A DNA stretch of 64,000 nt from Taiwanofungus camphoratus (taxonomy: Eukaryota; Basidiomycota; Agaricomycetes; Polyporales; Taiwanofungaceae), in assembly GCA_003999685.1 (NCBI GenBank), contig CP021221.1, positions 744,001 to 808,000 on the forward strand, read 5' to 3'. Shown one piece after another: positions 34,424 to 46,710 of this stretch. Position numbers and translations under genes: made by a program. The notes under the pieces were generated by a model. The model made no database searches, was not told where the DNA came from, and saw only the letters and a list, made by a program, of their open reading frames with translations. Every line of letters begins with the position of its first letter. Position 1 is the first letter of the stretch.

Positions 34424-35428
34424 ATGGCCAGTGCAGATGGGGGCGCATACAGGTTGAAATTACTTTTTGAGCTCTGATCTCAGTGTGTTGAAACCTTGTG
34501 CAGTTATTCCCTTACTGTCTTCTCCCCTAGTGGAAAGCTTGTTCAGATTGAGCACGCTTTAGCAGCTGTGTCTCAAGGAACGACGAGTCTCGGCATTAAA
34601 GGTTTGTAACTCACGCTCCTGTCAGCGTACGTGTGCGCTTAGCTCTGGTCACAGCTTCAAATGGCATAGTCATTGCTACGGAGAAGAAGTCGTCATCTAT
34701 CCTTATTGACGATTCTATGATAGACAAAGTTTCTATAATATGTCCAAACATCGGCATTGTATATTCTGGAATGGGTCCCGACTTCCGAGTACTGGTAGCC
34801 AAGGCACGAAAGAGCGCACAAGCATATTGGAAGATCTATGGCGAGTATCCTCCGACAAAAATACTTACCCAAGAAATTGCAACAATCATGCAGCAGGCGA
34901 CTCATTCTGGGTGAGTTTTTCAGTACGGACTCAAAATGCCGAATTGAGTCTCAATGCGCCAGTCATACAGTGGAGTACGTCCATACGGGGTGTCTTTACT
35001 AGTGGCAGGATGGGACATTACTCGTGGCCCAAGTCTATATCAGGTCGACCCGTCAGGATCCTATTGGGCATGGAAAGCGAGCGCTATTGGGAAAAACATG
35101 GTGAATGCGAAGACTTTCTTGGAAAAGCGGTACGTCTATTTGACGATCATGACGGCACCGTGCTGATTCCTTGACTTGCGACCGACCCGGACCTGATCAC
35201 GTTAGGTACAACGATGATATCAGTTTGGAAGACGCTATTCATACGGCGCTCCTGACACTAAAGGAAGGCTTCGAGGGGCACATGACTGAGAAGACCATCG
35301 AGATTGGTGTGATTACTGTCCCCAGCGAGGCAGAACTGGCAGTGGGCAAAATTGAAGGGACAGGACGTGCGAAAGCAACTTTCCGAAAGTTGACAGAAGA
35401 GGAGGTGCGAGATTACCTTGCAATGTAA
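34424..35428 (+). CDS. PRE8: 20S proteasome subunit alpha2 (Pre8/PSMA2)
   Basis: Five exons fit: 34424-34452, 34504-34601, 34655-34910, 34971-35129 and 35206-35428. The N-terminal alpha-type signature is complete: [20 protein letters not shown]. Family-specific pieces are [93 protein letters not shown] and [18 protein letters not shown]. Length is about 254 residues, normal for alpha2. The protein forms part of the outer ring that gates substrate entry into the 20S core. No Rpn4-type box could be confirmed upstream. The start is the first ATG in frame with the signature. Confidence 0.95.
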
Positions 35429-36922
35429 AGTGCAATGAAGTCTCCTTTGTATTTTAGCGGCACATCTTCTATAGTCTGGACCAGCATGAGATTCAGATGT
35501 GTCGACTTTGGTGTTGTCTTCCAGGAATTGCGAGAGGCTCGGAGAGCATAACCTTGACCACCCTTTCTGTGCCCTTCAGCGTGGTATATGCTGTACAGTT
35601 CTCGTCGCTGCTCTCGTGACCAACAGCACCCCAGGAGGACTCTTCTGAGTTGATTGAAACTGGATTTGGAGTTCAAGACCCAGTCATGGGTGAACTTGGG
35701 ACGAAACAAGTGCTTTCTTAGAGGTGGCTCACTGTGCTTAAAGTAAAGATACATCATAACAGAAAGAACTGTAAATTTAGGCACGAACTGTACCATTGTC
35801 TCGTCATAGAGTCTATGTCATGTCATGAAGGGTTTCTATGTGCCAAGGTGATGCGTGTACATGGTTCGAGAGTTCGGAACCAGCCGACAGGGATCAAGTG
35901 CACACTTCTCGTTTCATCTGGAGGAGCACTATGATCATGTCGAACCGTTGGGTGGGCTGGGGTGAGTAAGAGCAGCAGTTGAAGCTGCAACATGGTCTCT
36001 CAGCTGAGATAGAGTTTGTTCTGATGATCCCAATGCACAGCATCAGATATGTTCGCAGCCGGCGCAGTGTATGGTTCTCCAGCAATCGAAATTCCGGCGA
36101 AGCTTAATGTCACAAAGGCTGGGTCGAACCCATACCTACAGCTGCCAAGTCGCTTTTGGGAGGACGCTAGTTACTTGTAAGTCCCACAAGTGTACAGTTA
36201 TTCTAACTACATTGCAATGGTAAGCTTGAATAGGCGCCATTTTCGAGAGCGGCGCGTCAAAGCGCCGTCGAGCTTTACTTGTTTGGGCCTTGTGCCTCTG
36301 TGATCTATCTCGACGTAGCTTTGAATTTCGCTGTTGCACTCCGTAGGGCCGCCTTCCCCACGCGAGCTGTGCCGTTGCATTCTCTTATTGCAAACGATGG
36401 ACCCTTGATGCTCGTTGTGTAAACTGTTTCACCGACTGCGTTTTGACCAATCTGTTGCAGGATGCGCAAGATAATTCACGTCACATTTACATTTCAGTAA
36501 TGATGCTCTCATGACTACGTGCAGAGGTCGTGCAGAGCATCGGTATCTTCTTTGGCCCCGTCTGTTCTAGATTCACAACATTTCCATCGCGTTGCACGGG
36601 CAACTCCGCGTCAGCGCCCGGTGATTCGCTTGTGACAACGCTAGGACATTGCCCTCGACAAACACTGTGGGCGCTTCATTCCTTGATTCCTGATGGTTCA
36701 TGTTTAACCTCGTGCAAGATGATGCGAGCGTGAGGGCATTTCTTTGCAGAGATCGCATCTGTGATTCGCAGTGCTCTCTGGGTTACTTCTCTGGTGTTGC
36801 ATCCAATTAGGCTGGCGCTCAGTGTATTGGTTCATGCATTTCCTATAAATGCTCTACACCATGTTGCACATCCACTGGCCCCTAAACACACTTTCTCATT
36901 TATTGACCCCGAGTCTCCAACA
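35429..36922. other. Intergenic, one coding-like scrap
   Basis: At 36037-36161 an open plus-strand segment reads DMFAAGAVYGSPAIEIPAKL, then NVTKAGSNPYLQLPSRFWED. It has no partner exons and no recognised family. The rest has frequent stops. The right end should be the promoter of the Zn2Cys6 gene. Confidence 0.4.
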
Positions 36923-38071
36923 ATGGAAGGATCAAACTATCACAGTGGAGAACCCTCCGGCGGCGTTGGACCTTTCAGGTCGAAAAGCCCGTACAGCTCT
37001 CAAAGATCCAGCACTCGTGAGAATTGTGAATATGTTTTTGTGGATGCTTGGCTCATCGCTACCTTCTCTGCGCGAAATCTAGCCCTCGGCCGCGAACGCG
37101 GAGTTCCTTTCGACCATAATCTCCTAAGCCCTGTGGTCAGAAGTAAACGCACGCCTATTGCATGCACTGAGTGTCGTCGACGGCAAGTGAAGGTACATAC
37201 TCTTGTTCGTATTCCATGATATTTTGGTTTGACTGTACGCACGGAAGTGTTCGGGAGGGACACCTCGATGTGAGCGTTGCGAGAAGAGAGGCGTCGACTG
37301 TGTGTACATACCTTTGCACCAGCAAAGATTAGCCTCTGGGGGAGCAGCTGCCTCCCAAACGTCTTCGGTTCCCGTGAACCTACCTGCACAATCATACACC
37401 CAAGGAAGCCGATCTACGCCGTCCACACCTGCCCCGTGGCAACAGCCCTCTCAGAACTTCCAAGGCTCAGTTCAGCAAGGCGGCCTACGTAATCCGTATC
37501 GCATCTCATCTCATGGATCATTGACTCCGGAATACACACAGCAGACTATTCAGTCAGGACCGGCACATACTGGCTTACCTTACGGTCAATCCTACCACTC
37601 GAACCTCTATGATCAGAGCATCGGGGTCTCGGCTGGAATGTATAGACAAGGCCTTGTGCCCTCCCAGGGCCCATATGAGCATTCCACCAACTCTCCGTAT
37701 AATCTTTACGGACAACCAAGCACCAGCGGCACGACATTCAGCGGCGATGTAGGCCTCAACTACCGGTTATCCGATGAGCAACAGAGGTTGGCTTCTCAGA
37801 TGACAGCACCTACTAGCCAGACGTAAGTTCAAGTCCTATCCTTCCTATTCGTCCGCTAACGTCTTCCCTACGGAAATCGTAGGGTATCTTATCCGCACCA
37901 ATACTATCAAACGGATCACGGTACATACGATCCCTCAGTCTCCCAGGATGTCGAAGGGGAATGGTCGGAATCTTCTGTGCGTTCGACGATTGAGAACCCT
38001 CACGCTCTGCTCATGTGTATATGAATCAGAATCAGACCTACCCTGATTACCAGAGTCAGCCCTACCCGTAA
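36923..38071 (+). CDS. Zn2Cys6 fungal transcription regulator
   Basis: Exons fit at 36923-37192, 37248-37822 and from 37883 to about 38071. The binuclear zinc cluster is complete across the first intron: CTECRRRQVK|CSGGTPRCERCEKRGVDC, giving six cysteines with Cys-x2-Cys-x6-Cys spacing. The N-terminus has SKSPYSSQRSSTR and PVVRSKRTPIA before the cluster. The rest is rich in Gln, Ser, Tyr and Pro (PQ-type disordered region) without the fungal-specific middle homology domain, so it is a short regulator of about 330 residues. It should bind DNA through CGG half-sites; targets are unknown. The end is in doubt: one frame stops at 38024, but an adjacent frame reads YMNQNQTYPDYQSQPYP to a stop at 38071, which suggests one more small intron near 37950-38000. 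Confidence 0.82.
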
Positions 38072-40418
38072 GCCTCGCTGTTACAAATTCACGGAATGCC
38101 ATCTTCACCTTCGCAAAATGTATCATCGAGTAATATCAACTAGACTGTAGCCGGACACCACTCTTCGTGTATTATGTCACTGCCAATGGCTTCATACCTA
38201 CCCTCTTGTATTTTGGCTGGCCTTCCTATATTATGTCTTAGTAGAATTTAGCGACTCGTTCTCGTTTTGTAATTGACGGTGCTAAAGCTGAAGACCATAG
38301 GCCCTAGATCGAAAGTGAATGCAACGCATATCGGAGCGGACGTCTCCATGTTCTTGGCTCACAGTCAATATCCATGACTCTGGCAGGAACTGATGTCCTT
38401 AACTGTGAGTAATGCATATGATTTCGTCCCACGTGGAGAACGTCGATCTGTGCTGTGCTGGGCTCATCATGATCTGGATGCATTCGAAATGCACCGACTG
38501 CAAATCAGTTGCGACCTTTGCGCGTTGTAATTTACTGTGGTCCAGATGAGGCCACGTCTCAACAAAACATCAGCTTCCACTGTTTTTCTGATTCGCTTAC
38601 TGTAGCAGACTTTGATTGTATGGTGGCAATTTGGGAGCAATGGTAAGCTTCCGTTTATATATCATAACCGCGAACGTCTACAATTCTTCCGTGCAGGGAC
38701 ACATGCTGTGGACTCGGACTTTTCTTAACGTCTAATTCTAGGGGGAAAAGTGCTGACGACTGGGATATCTACGATAAATGCCATATTTCGCAAAGAAGTT
38801 TGAGTCTTCTAGTACCTTCAAGCACGTATCCTGGACGACTATACTGATCAATATGGACGGAACATCACTCAAACCTCTCCTCTGGTTGAAAATTGCAAAT
38901 TCTGAAATAAAACTTTCATTTCTGAAAGTCTCCTGCTCAATCGTGTTGACAAAATCATGACTAGTCTTTGAAGAGTGGCATGTTGAAGTCTACTTTCTGA
39001 AGGCCAGCACCCGACCTAGATGTGCAATTTATTCACTTCAAGTTGTACGGTCTATTATGTGGGCTTAAGACGTGCACAGATAATGACGTTTTGGCGTATA
39101 ATATAAGTCTCTACTTGGAATGGAATGATACATGCAGGACCTTGCGGCAGTGACTGTGATCTCAAGTCTCAGGTCGCACACAGGAGCTCTTGGAGAGTAT
39201 GGCCATTGATTATCGGACTCGTGGGGCCCATCCTTACGCTCAAGTTCGCCAAGCCGATACCCGCAGGAAATGTGGAACCTCAATCCACTTGCAAATGTGA
39301 GAAAAGCTACAGTCACAGATCTTGTCGACCTCGTCTCTACTTCACACGCGTTCTCCCCTCCCCGTAGTAGGTTGTGTCGTGAGAAGCATAGCATCCCCAA
39401 ACACTTCGTGTGATACACGACGACAAGAATATCTGATGGTCGCGCATTTGGAGGAAGTTCACCGGATTTTGTTCGTCTCCTGGTCCGTGGTCATCGGTGC
39501 TGACTAACAAGATAATGTATGCATACGCAGCGACGGACAGTCACCAGTTGGACATCGTACACCTGGGCCTGGCTGACTTGAGCTACAAATGACTACTCGA
39601 ACTAGTAGCCAGAAATTCGCGGCCTGTACTTTAAAACTAGAACCTTGAACGGTTTTCTGTATGTCTTCAACACGAGACACTTGGACAGTAAGCACTAGCG
39701 GCCTGACGTCCGGAATCGAGAACGATTCACTTTAGACCATGCAGGCCAATTATTGACCGCCCATGGGCATCAGAGTTGTTCTAAGATTGCGATGGGGGTT
39801 CTGACAGCTCCGGAAACATCTGACATTTTACGAATGGCACTTGGGGAATAACTTCAAAGTTGGACACCTGCGTAAAACTACCGCTGAAGTGTAGTTACTA
39901 GTAGACTTCAGACTTGAGCATGATCTCCCAGTTGCCGCTGGTGATCTGGCGGTAACTGTCATTATAATCTCCATTACCGCCCATTCAAGTGGGCGAAGAC
40001 CACGTAACTGAGTGATTTCGATAACGCTGCATCGAACACCCGGTTACATTCTTTTCACCGCGAGCAATCTAGCTCTAAGGATATTCTCTAATACTGGCTT
40101 TGCAGTCAGCATACACAGTGCCCATTCAGAAAATGGAGCTGTTGACTGAGTACGTCCTGTCACGGCGTTCGGGAGACTTGTGACTCTGTTGAGCGCATAA
40201 GCTGCTATAACGGCACGGAGGACCGTTGTCAATTCCTTAAATTTCTCTCGATCTGTAATTGTCCTGTAAGTGTGTCTTATAAACGGACAATGTTGACGCG
40301 ACGTTCGTGAATGTTCACAATTCTTCCGCTTATAGCTGTTAGAGTGGACTCTATACACTTGAGTAATAGTAGAATCATTTACAAGATGCCTATGCAAGTA
40401 GATACCGCTAGTTGACAC
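38072..40418. other. Gene-poor stretch, nothing recognised
   Basis: This 2.3 kb region contains only short open frames. One scrap near 39270-39360 (NPLANVRKATVTDLVDLVST) looks protein-like but stands alone. No tRNA fold, tandem repeat or transposon end was found by eye. Confidence 0.45.
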
Positions 40419-43400
40419 TTAGAAAGGCCAGTCGAGTTTCTCCCCAAAGTTCCATTGTACTGCCTTCACTGATGTATATTCCTCCAGCGCGTAGCTGCCA
40501 AGTTCCCGCCCTGTTCATAAAACATGAGTGCCATCTATCGACACGCGAAGCGCCTTGCTATTATTCGGCGCGTGCACGAATGCATGGTTGCCCCGCCTCC
40601 GCCAGAACAAATGTAAATCTCACCTATACCACTTTGCTTTTTACCCCCGAAAGGCACGTTGTTATATAAGAGGTTGTACTGGTTTACCCAAACCTAGAGA
40701 CATGGGGTTTCAGTCATAAGAATTGATAACCATAGTTTCAAGGTCATGATGCGCCCGGCGTTCAATGTATGAGTGTCAAGCGTGTTTCGAGCTCAAACAG
40801 TTTGATTGTTCGCATTCGGCGGGGAATAAGCACAGGTTGTGAGGTAGAACACTGTCGTGCTCTCCCACAGACTGACAGGTAACGTAATGAGATGGCAAGG
40901 CTGGAGACATACCGTTCCCGCCTCAAGCTCGTTGGAAACGCGCATGCACTGATTTGCATCATCTGCAAAGACCAAACAAGGTTAGCAGCTTTTCGGGATA
41001 ATCACCGATCATGAAATGACAAGGTTCGGAGATGATTTTTCCGCAGGCGGGAGAAATACGAAGTGAGTGCCACTCCAACACCATAAGTAATTGCTGTGGA
41101 TTTAGAGCTGTTACTTAGAGTTAAAGCATCTCGCGGATACAAGTGTGGAAAGATTAAGAAATATTACGAATGCAAATGTCGACAACTGACTGGAATGTAG
41201 GCCAGCACCTAAGCCATACGTGGTGTTGTTCGCAAGCTTGATCGCTTCGTCTTCCGTGTTGAATTTGGTCACTGTCAGTACAGGTCCAAAGATCTCATCC
41301 TGGAACTGTTCCCACCAGAAGACGTTTCAGATGATGTTAGCAGTAACTAGAAGCCACTCACAATTTTCATGTCTGGTCTCACATCGGTGAATACTGCGGA
41401 TGGTACCGTCAGCGTGCTGTGGCGAAGGTAATACACAAGGGCAAAACTCGATCACAGTCAACATCAACTCACTAGTAGGGTCTACAAAATAGCCTTTTCC
41501 TGGCCTTTTCTCTCCACCCAGAAGCAACTTTGCGCCCTGCTCCTTACCGTAGCCGATGTAGCGGAAGATCTTGTCAAACTGCATCTTCGATACCTGCAAA
41601 GGTATATTCAGTAAAGTGACACTCGTCCGAGACCTAGCAAGATAAGGTAGCTCCGTATAGGGTTAAGGTTATCCATATACGTAAAATAGAAGTTAGAACC
41701 GAACGGACATTCACAAAGTATAACCTGAACGAGCACAAACAAGGGCCGAATACGTACAACAGGGCCACCAGACGCGTTTTCATCAAATCCATTCGCAACG
41801 ACCAGTTCCTTCGCCTTCGATACCAAAATCTGAAAGAGTACAGTCAGTCAGGGGGTTGAGACACACCCATCTGACAGCGCACTGTGACACACAGAAGGCC
41901 ACGTACCGACATGAATTTGTCGTAGATAGTGTCCTGAACGAAAAGTCGGGATCCGGCCGTGCAGTCTTGACCAGTGTTGTAAAGAATTCCGAGAGCAGCC
42001 CAGTTGGCCGCTGTATTTATGGGGGGAATCAGGAACATGATAGATAGTACCAGAGGCACCAGGCATGGCTCACCCTGCTCAAGATCCGCAGACTCGAAGA
42101 TGAGATGGGGGGATTTGCCACCGAGCTCCAGGCTAACCTATTTTCAGAAATCGCAATTCACGCACGTTTGTAAAACGTAAACAACGGAGGATGAAAGTCG
42201 AGCTATACACACCTTCTTCAGGTTGCTCTTCGCTGCGGCCTCCATGATCTTCCGCCCGGTGACAGTGCTCCCAGTGAATGCGACCTTGTCAACATCTGGG
42301 TGTGCGGAGAGTGCAGAGCCACCGACAGAACCAAGAGATGGAACAGTGTTCACGACACCAGGTGGGAAGCTGAAGAGTAGAGGGGGACATAATAGGTACA
42401 GTTGACTCAGGTGAAGTTGAGATAGTGGACACGTTACCCTGCTTCAACGATGAGCTCCGAAAGTTTCTGACAAATGATAGCGGTTAGTATTAGGGTTAAC
42501 ATATGTTTAAATAAAACAATGAATCGAAAGTAGCACAAGGAAACCACAGTCTACGACGTTATCAGGACAAATCATCGAGATGTAAAGGTTGATAGGAACT
42601 ATATGTATATGAGCGCATGATAGGACGCCGAATGGGGACTAATGCACTCCTGGGGAGATAAACTTTGAAAGGGTAACATTCTGGCGTCTGGCAACGCCGA
42701 CTAGTCGCACAGACCCTTTCAATAGGTCAAAGAAGCTCAACCACAATAGTGCGTTTCATATCACGAGAGCGTCATGTCCCCGGATAAAACGAAGCGGGGT
42801 TCCTAGGACTGAACGCCGGGCCTGGTTTGGTAAACCTTAACACCAACGATGAAGATCCCCAGATGAAACCCGAGTTCGGAAACCGTGCCAAAAAAGGGAA
42901 TATGTACGAAATGTAGCGCACCAATGTGATGCTATTTCGTGCGCAAGGACATGAAAAGGTCCGCACGGAAGAGGAGATCTCCGCTCCGCTGAGCCTGGGC
43001 ACAGTACGCGATTTGCACGAATAGAGGCTGCAAACGTGAAGATCGCGACATATGGAGAAATATGGAGGTCCGTCATTCTGGAATGAAGTAGCGAGAGGCA
43101 ATGTGCGACTCATGCACAGCCCATGGACAGTTCAGTGAAGACACGCCCGGGTGTCGTGTTGAGAAGATGGACCGCGAACCACGAGCCCTTGCAGATATTA
43201 CCGGTCGGGTCTCAGCCTCCAGAGCACTAGCATAACAAAATGTCTTTGCTCGTTCATAATATAGAAGCTCATGATATAGAAGAACATGAGAAGGGGAGGA
43301 CGTGAGTTTGAACAGCTTCCGGCATTTGTACAAGCATGAAGACGGGCAATACTTGTGAGTCAGAAATGTTGTTGGCCCTGCGTACTGGGCCCGAAGGCAA

Positions 43401-46104
43401 CAGTCGTATAGCAGACGACGCGGCAACGCGTCCTCCGCGGGGGCAAATGGCCCCTCAGGCGCCCAACCGAGTCCGAGGATCAATGGCGATACATCTGACC
43501 CCTGAAGGAGAAGGTCGGTCTGACACCGAGCCTTCCTAGGCGCTTCTATGGCCAGTCAGAAGCGGAGGGCGGGCTCTGTCAGTGTCTTCTCCACTTTGAT
43601 ACGTAGGTAGAAAGATCGGGCCAATCGCACCCTCGGCATTGCATATAACCACGCGTGACAGAGAAAGACAGCAAAAAGTGCCGGCATGTATGCAAAGTTT
43701 TGGCAGACTCGGAGGACACACGAGTGAAATGTAGACCACAGCCAAAAGGAACCAGAGTGACAGAAAGACAAAATATGGTACAAGTAGGAAACGAGGAACA
43801 GAGACCGAGACGCACCAGAGCTGTGAGCGGCGTGATCTCAGATGGCTTCATCACGATCGTGCATCCGCACGCGAGCGCTGGGGCAACCTTCCACGACCTA
43901 ATCCAAAGTGATGCATCATCAGCATCAACAGGTGTCCAGAGCGCGCGTAAAGTCGATTCGGGCAGTGTTGCCACCGATTCATGCCTACAATATGCACGCG
44001 AACAAAGAGGTTGGAGACGCACCACATGTTGATGGGATAATTCCATGGGATGCTGGGTGGCGGAAGTCAGCAAACATGAGTGGAGGGTGAGAGATGAAAG
44101 AATAATGGCGAAAATATGGATGGACCGGAGGAAGGAGTTTGGAGAGATAACGGAGAGAAGGGGAAAAGGAAGACGACAAGGCGCCATTTAGAAGAGTGCA
44201 TGGCACAGAATCAAAGATAGAACGTCGCTGAAAGCAGTGAATCGAAGTAGGGGGAGAGCACAAAGAAGGATCGCGCGCCCCAAGTTCCCGGGCAACAATA
44301 GATGACTACAAAGGTGCGAAATCCGCGAAAGAGTAACGGACGGGGTTTTGGACGCGACTGAAAAGCCAAAGATAGTGATGGGGCGATTAGGGTAAGGATA
44401 GGACGAGGAAGGGAGACGGAAGTAGAGTGGGAGCTCGCGGAAAACAAGTAATGGCGATGGCCCATGATGAGTAAAGCGATAGAAAGAGGATAACCGATCA
44501 GAAAGAAAGAGATACATGATCGGATCGCAATTCAAAGCAGCTGCAGCCAAGGAGTCGAAGCCCGCAGAGGAACGAGGAAAGTGTCAGTTCCTGAGGAAGA
44601 CACTGGGCAGGGAAGAAAAGGACGGATGCCAAGCTGAGTCCGCGGACAGAACGTGGTGGCACATTTTAAGACAAGCCGATCTGTACTATTCCAAGGAACA
44701 TGGTAACATGAAACAGAAGGAACCAAAGCACAGGAATATGACGCATATATGAGGTCTGTGAGGCAAAAATACAACGATACATACATTTGCCCGCACACGC
44801 CGATGGGATCGTGTCGCGTGAAGGCGAGCTTGCGCTTGTTGTCGACCTCGATTGTCTGCAACGTAGAGGCACGAGTGAGACCTGTGCATCACTCATATAT
44901 TGGCATAACGATGACACATCAAAGCATGTCGAACGACTCGAAATGAAGATGGGGTGGGATAAAGATGCCATCAGATGGCCAGACCGGTGGCATGGTGTCT
45001 CGTAGTCACGGAAAAGGCAAAGATAGGAAAGGTGAGGCGACGGGATGGGGTGCGAGATGGGGTGCGATTCAGCAGTGATTTGGAAGCGAGGAAGGTACAG
45101 GATCCAATGCTTCGGTAGAGATGGGGAAGGAAGGGGCTAGCCCACACCCCGAACGGACGCGCAATCATCACACACACTGCACACAGCTCGGCGCGTGGGC
45201 GAGACGAGATACAGATATGTGTTGTTGAACAAGATGAAGATCAGGAAGGCCACAGGGCTGGGAAAGAAGACCCGAGGGAGAGGAAGGTAGTCCAACATAA
45301 ACGTATAAGAAAGGCAATCGGAGCTACCACCTACCTGGCCGACAATCTTGTCCGCCCATCCGGCGAAGTAGCGCAGGCAGCCCACGCTATCGCCAATATC
45401 AAAGTCCCTGTGCACACGCAGACCCAGTCAGCTCCCCGCACCCGCACCAGTTACTCGCGCATATAGGCAGCACATACCTGGCGATGCGGACGGGCTTGCC
45501 GTTGTTGAGGGTCTCGAGCTCGGCGAGCTCCTGAGCGTCACGCTCGATGAGGTCGGCGAGCTTGTTAATGAGGCGGGCGCGCTCGATGGGAGTGACGTTC
45601 TTGCCCCAGGTCGTGTTGAACGCGGCGCGCGCCGCGGCGACCGCGCGATCGATGTCCTTCTCGGAGCCTGCATTTTTGGGCCAATTCCGTCAGCGGGACC
45701 AAAACACATTTAGCATGCCAACCGGAGCATGAAGATCGGGCGATCGTCGTCACACTCCACGTCGGGACCGACAGGAATCACCGCAGGAAGAGGGGGGGCG
45801 GTGCGATTGGGGTACTTGCCTGCGATGATAGAGCAGACGATCTCTTCCGTGGCGGGGTTGATGCATCTGCAAAAATGTCATTGTCAGATCGCACGTCGCT
45901 CGACGGCGGCGTTGCAGCGAGAAGAGCAATACACGTGCTCGACGCTCGGGGTAGTCGTCGATGCCGCGGACCTCGTGAGCCGACGTACTCGATGGTCTCC
46001 TTAGAGTCTACGGACGGCACAAATTCATTGTTGATGAACAGCCCAGTGGGCACTCTGATCTTTCTGCCGGTGGCAGCAACGGTTATCTCAGTGGGCTGGG
46101 CCAT
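40419..46104 (-). CDS. NAD(P)-dependent aldehyde dehydrogenase
   Basis: Eighteen exons on the minus strand join in frame. From the 5' end: 45989-46104, 45820-45866, 45478-45667, 45334-45407, 44785-44855, 44023-44052, 43816-43897, 42438-42466, 42213-42369, 42074-42137, 41907-42010, 41758-41829, 41473-41593, 41362-41393, 41191-41305, 40912-40962, 40624-40693 and 40419-40510. Diagnostic pieces are [55 protein letters not shown] with the active-site Glu, GQDCTAGSR with the catalytic Cys, EIFGPVLTV and [16 protein letters not shown]. The protein is about 500 residues and oxidises aldehydes such as acetaldehyde to acids, probably in the cytosol since no presequence is seen. Several introns are unusually long (1,349, 732 and 478 bp). 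Intron 2 starts with GC. Confidence 0.95.
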
Positions 46105-46710
46105 GCTTGCAAGGTGTCGGTGGGAGGACAGGCGTGCACGGAGGGGAAAGGATAAGCGAGGAAACGGTATCGTGCAGCTGCGCCAGACTGGCATGAATGG
46201 GGTGTGACCCGATAAGTAGGAGGCGCCTGACTAGCAATGGACCGAGGAGCTGGAGACATGGGTTCAAAGGCGTGTGTTCGTGTTTTCAAAACGGAAGTGA
46301 CGATTAGATACAAAAGAGATAAGATAAGATGCGTGAGAGAAGCAGGTTCTGCATTTATTCGTCGAAGATCTGGCGAGGCAGCAGCAGTCCACCAGGAGCC
46401 GGGACTGTGTCTGGGCTATCCCAATGCGGACAGTGCAAAAGCGGACATGCTGAACGCTCTGGCCTGCGAAGGGAAGCCTGAGAGTTTCCCAACCGGGACA
46501 AACGCCAGACTTCTGCAGCGAATCGCAGCCTCAGGTTCTTTGCACAGATGTGGCCAGAACCCATTTGGTCCGTGCTTCTGACCCTTCCCTTTGGCCACAT
46601 ACTCAAAAGATTCCGCCGAGGCAAACCACCTCCTCTTCGCCCTCCCCTCCATCCTCGACGCTTCCTCCCGCAGTCGAGAATGCCCTGCTCCCCCCAATAA
46701 TTTACTTATT
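46105..46710. promoter_or_regulatory. Shared upstream region of two divergent genes
   Basis: The aldehyde dehydrogenase reads left from 46104 and the Ser-rich protein reads right from 46711. The 606 bp between them must hold both promoters. No defined box stands out. Confidence 0.45.

Noticed and set aside
36037-36161. Coding-like segment SPAIEIPAKLNVTKAGSNPY
   Set aside because: It is only about 45 codons and has no adjoining exons or recognised family. It is kept as a note in the intergenic entry.
43579-44187. 202-codon minus-strand open frame overlapping ALDH exons 6 and 7
   Set aside because: It reads through exon and intron in a frame different from the aldehyde dehydrogenase and has no protein family features.
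46591-46710. Upstream extension of the Ser-rich protein
   Set aside because: The frame is open but begins at TTG. Eukaryotic starts need ATG, and the first ATG is at 46711.
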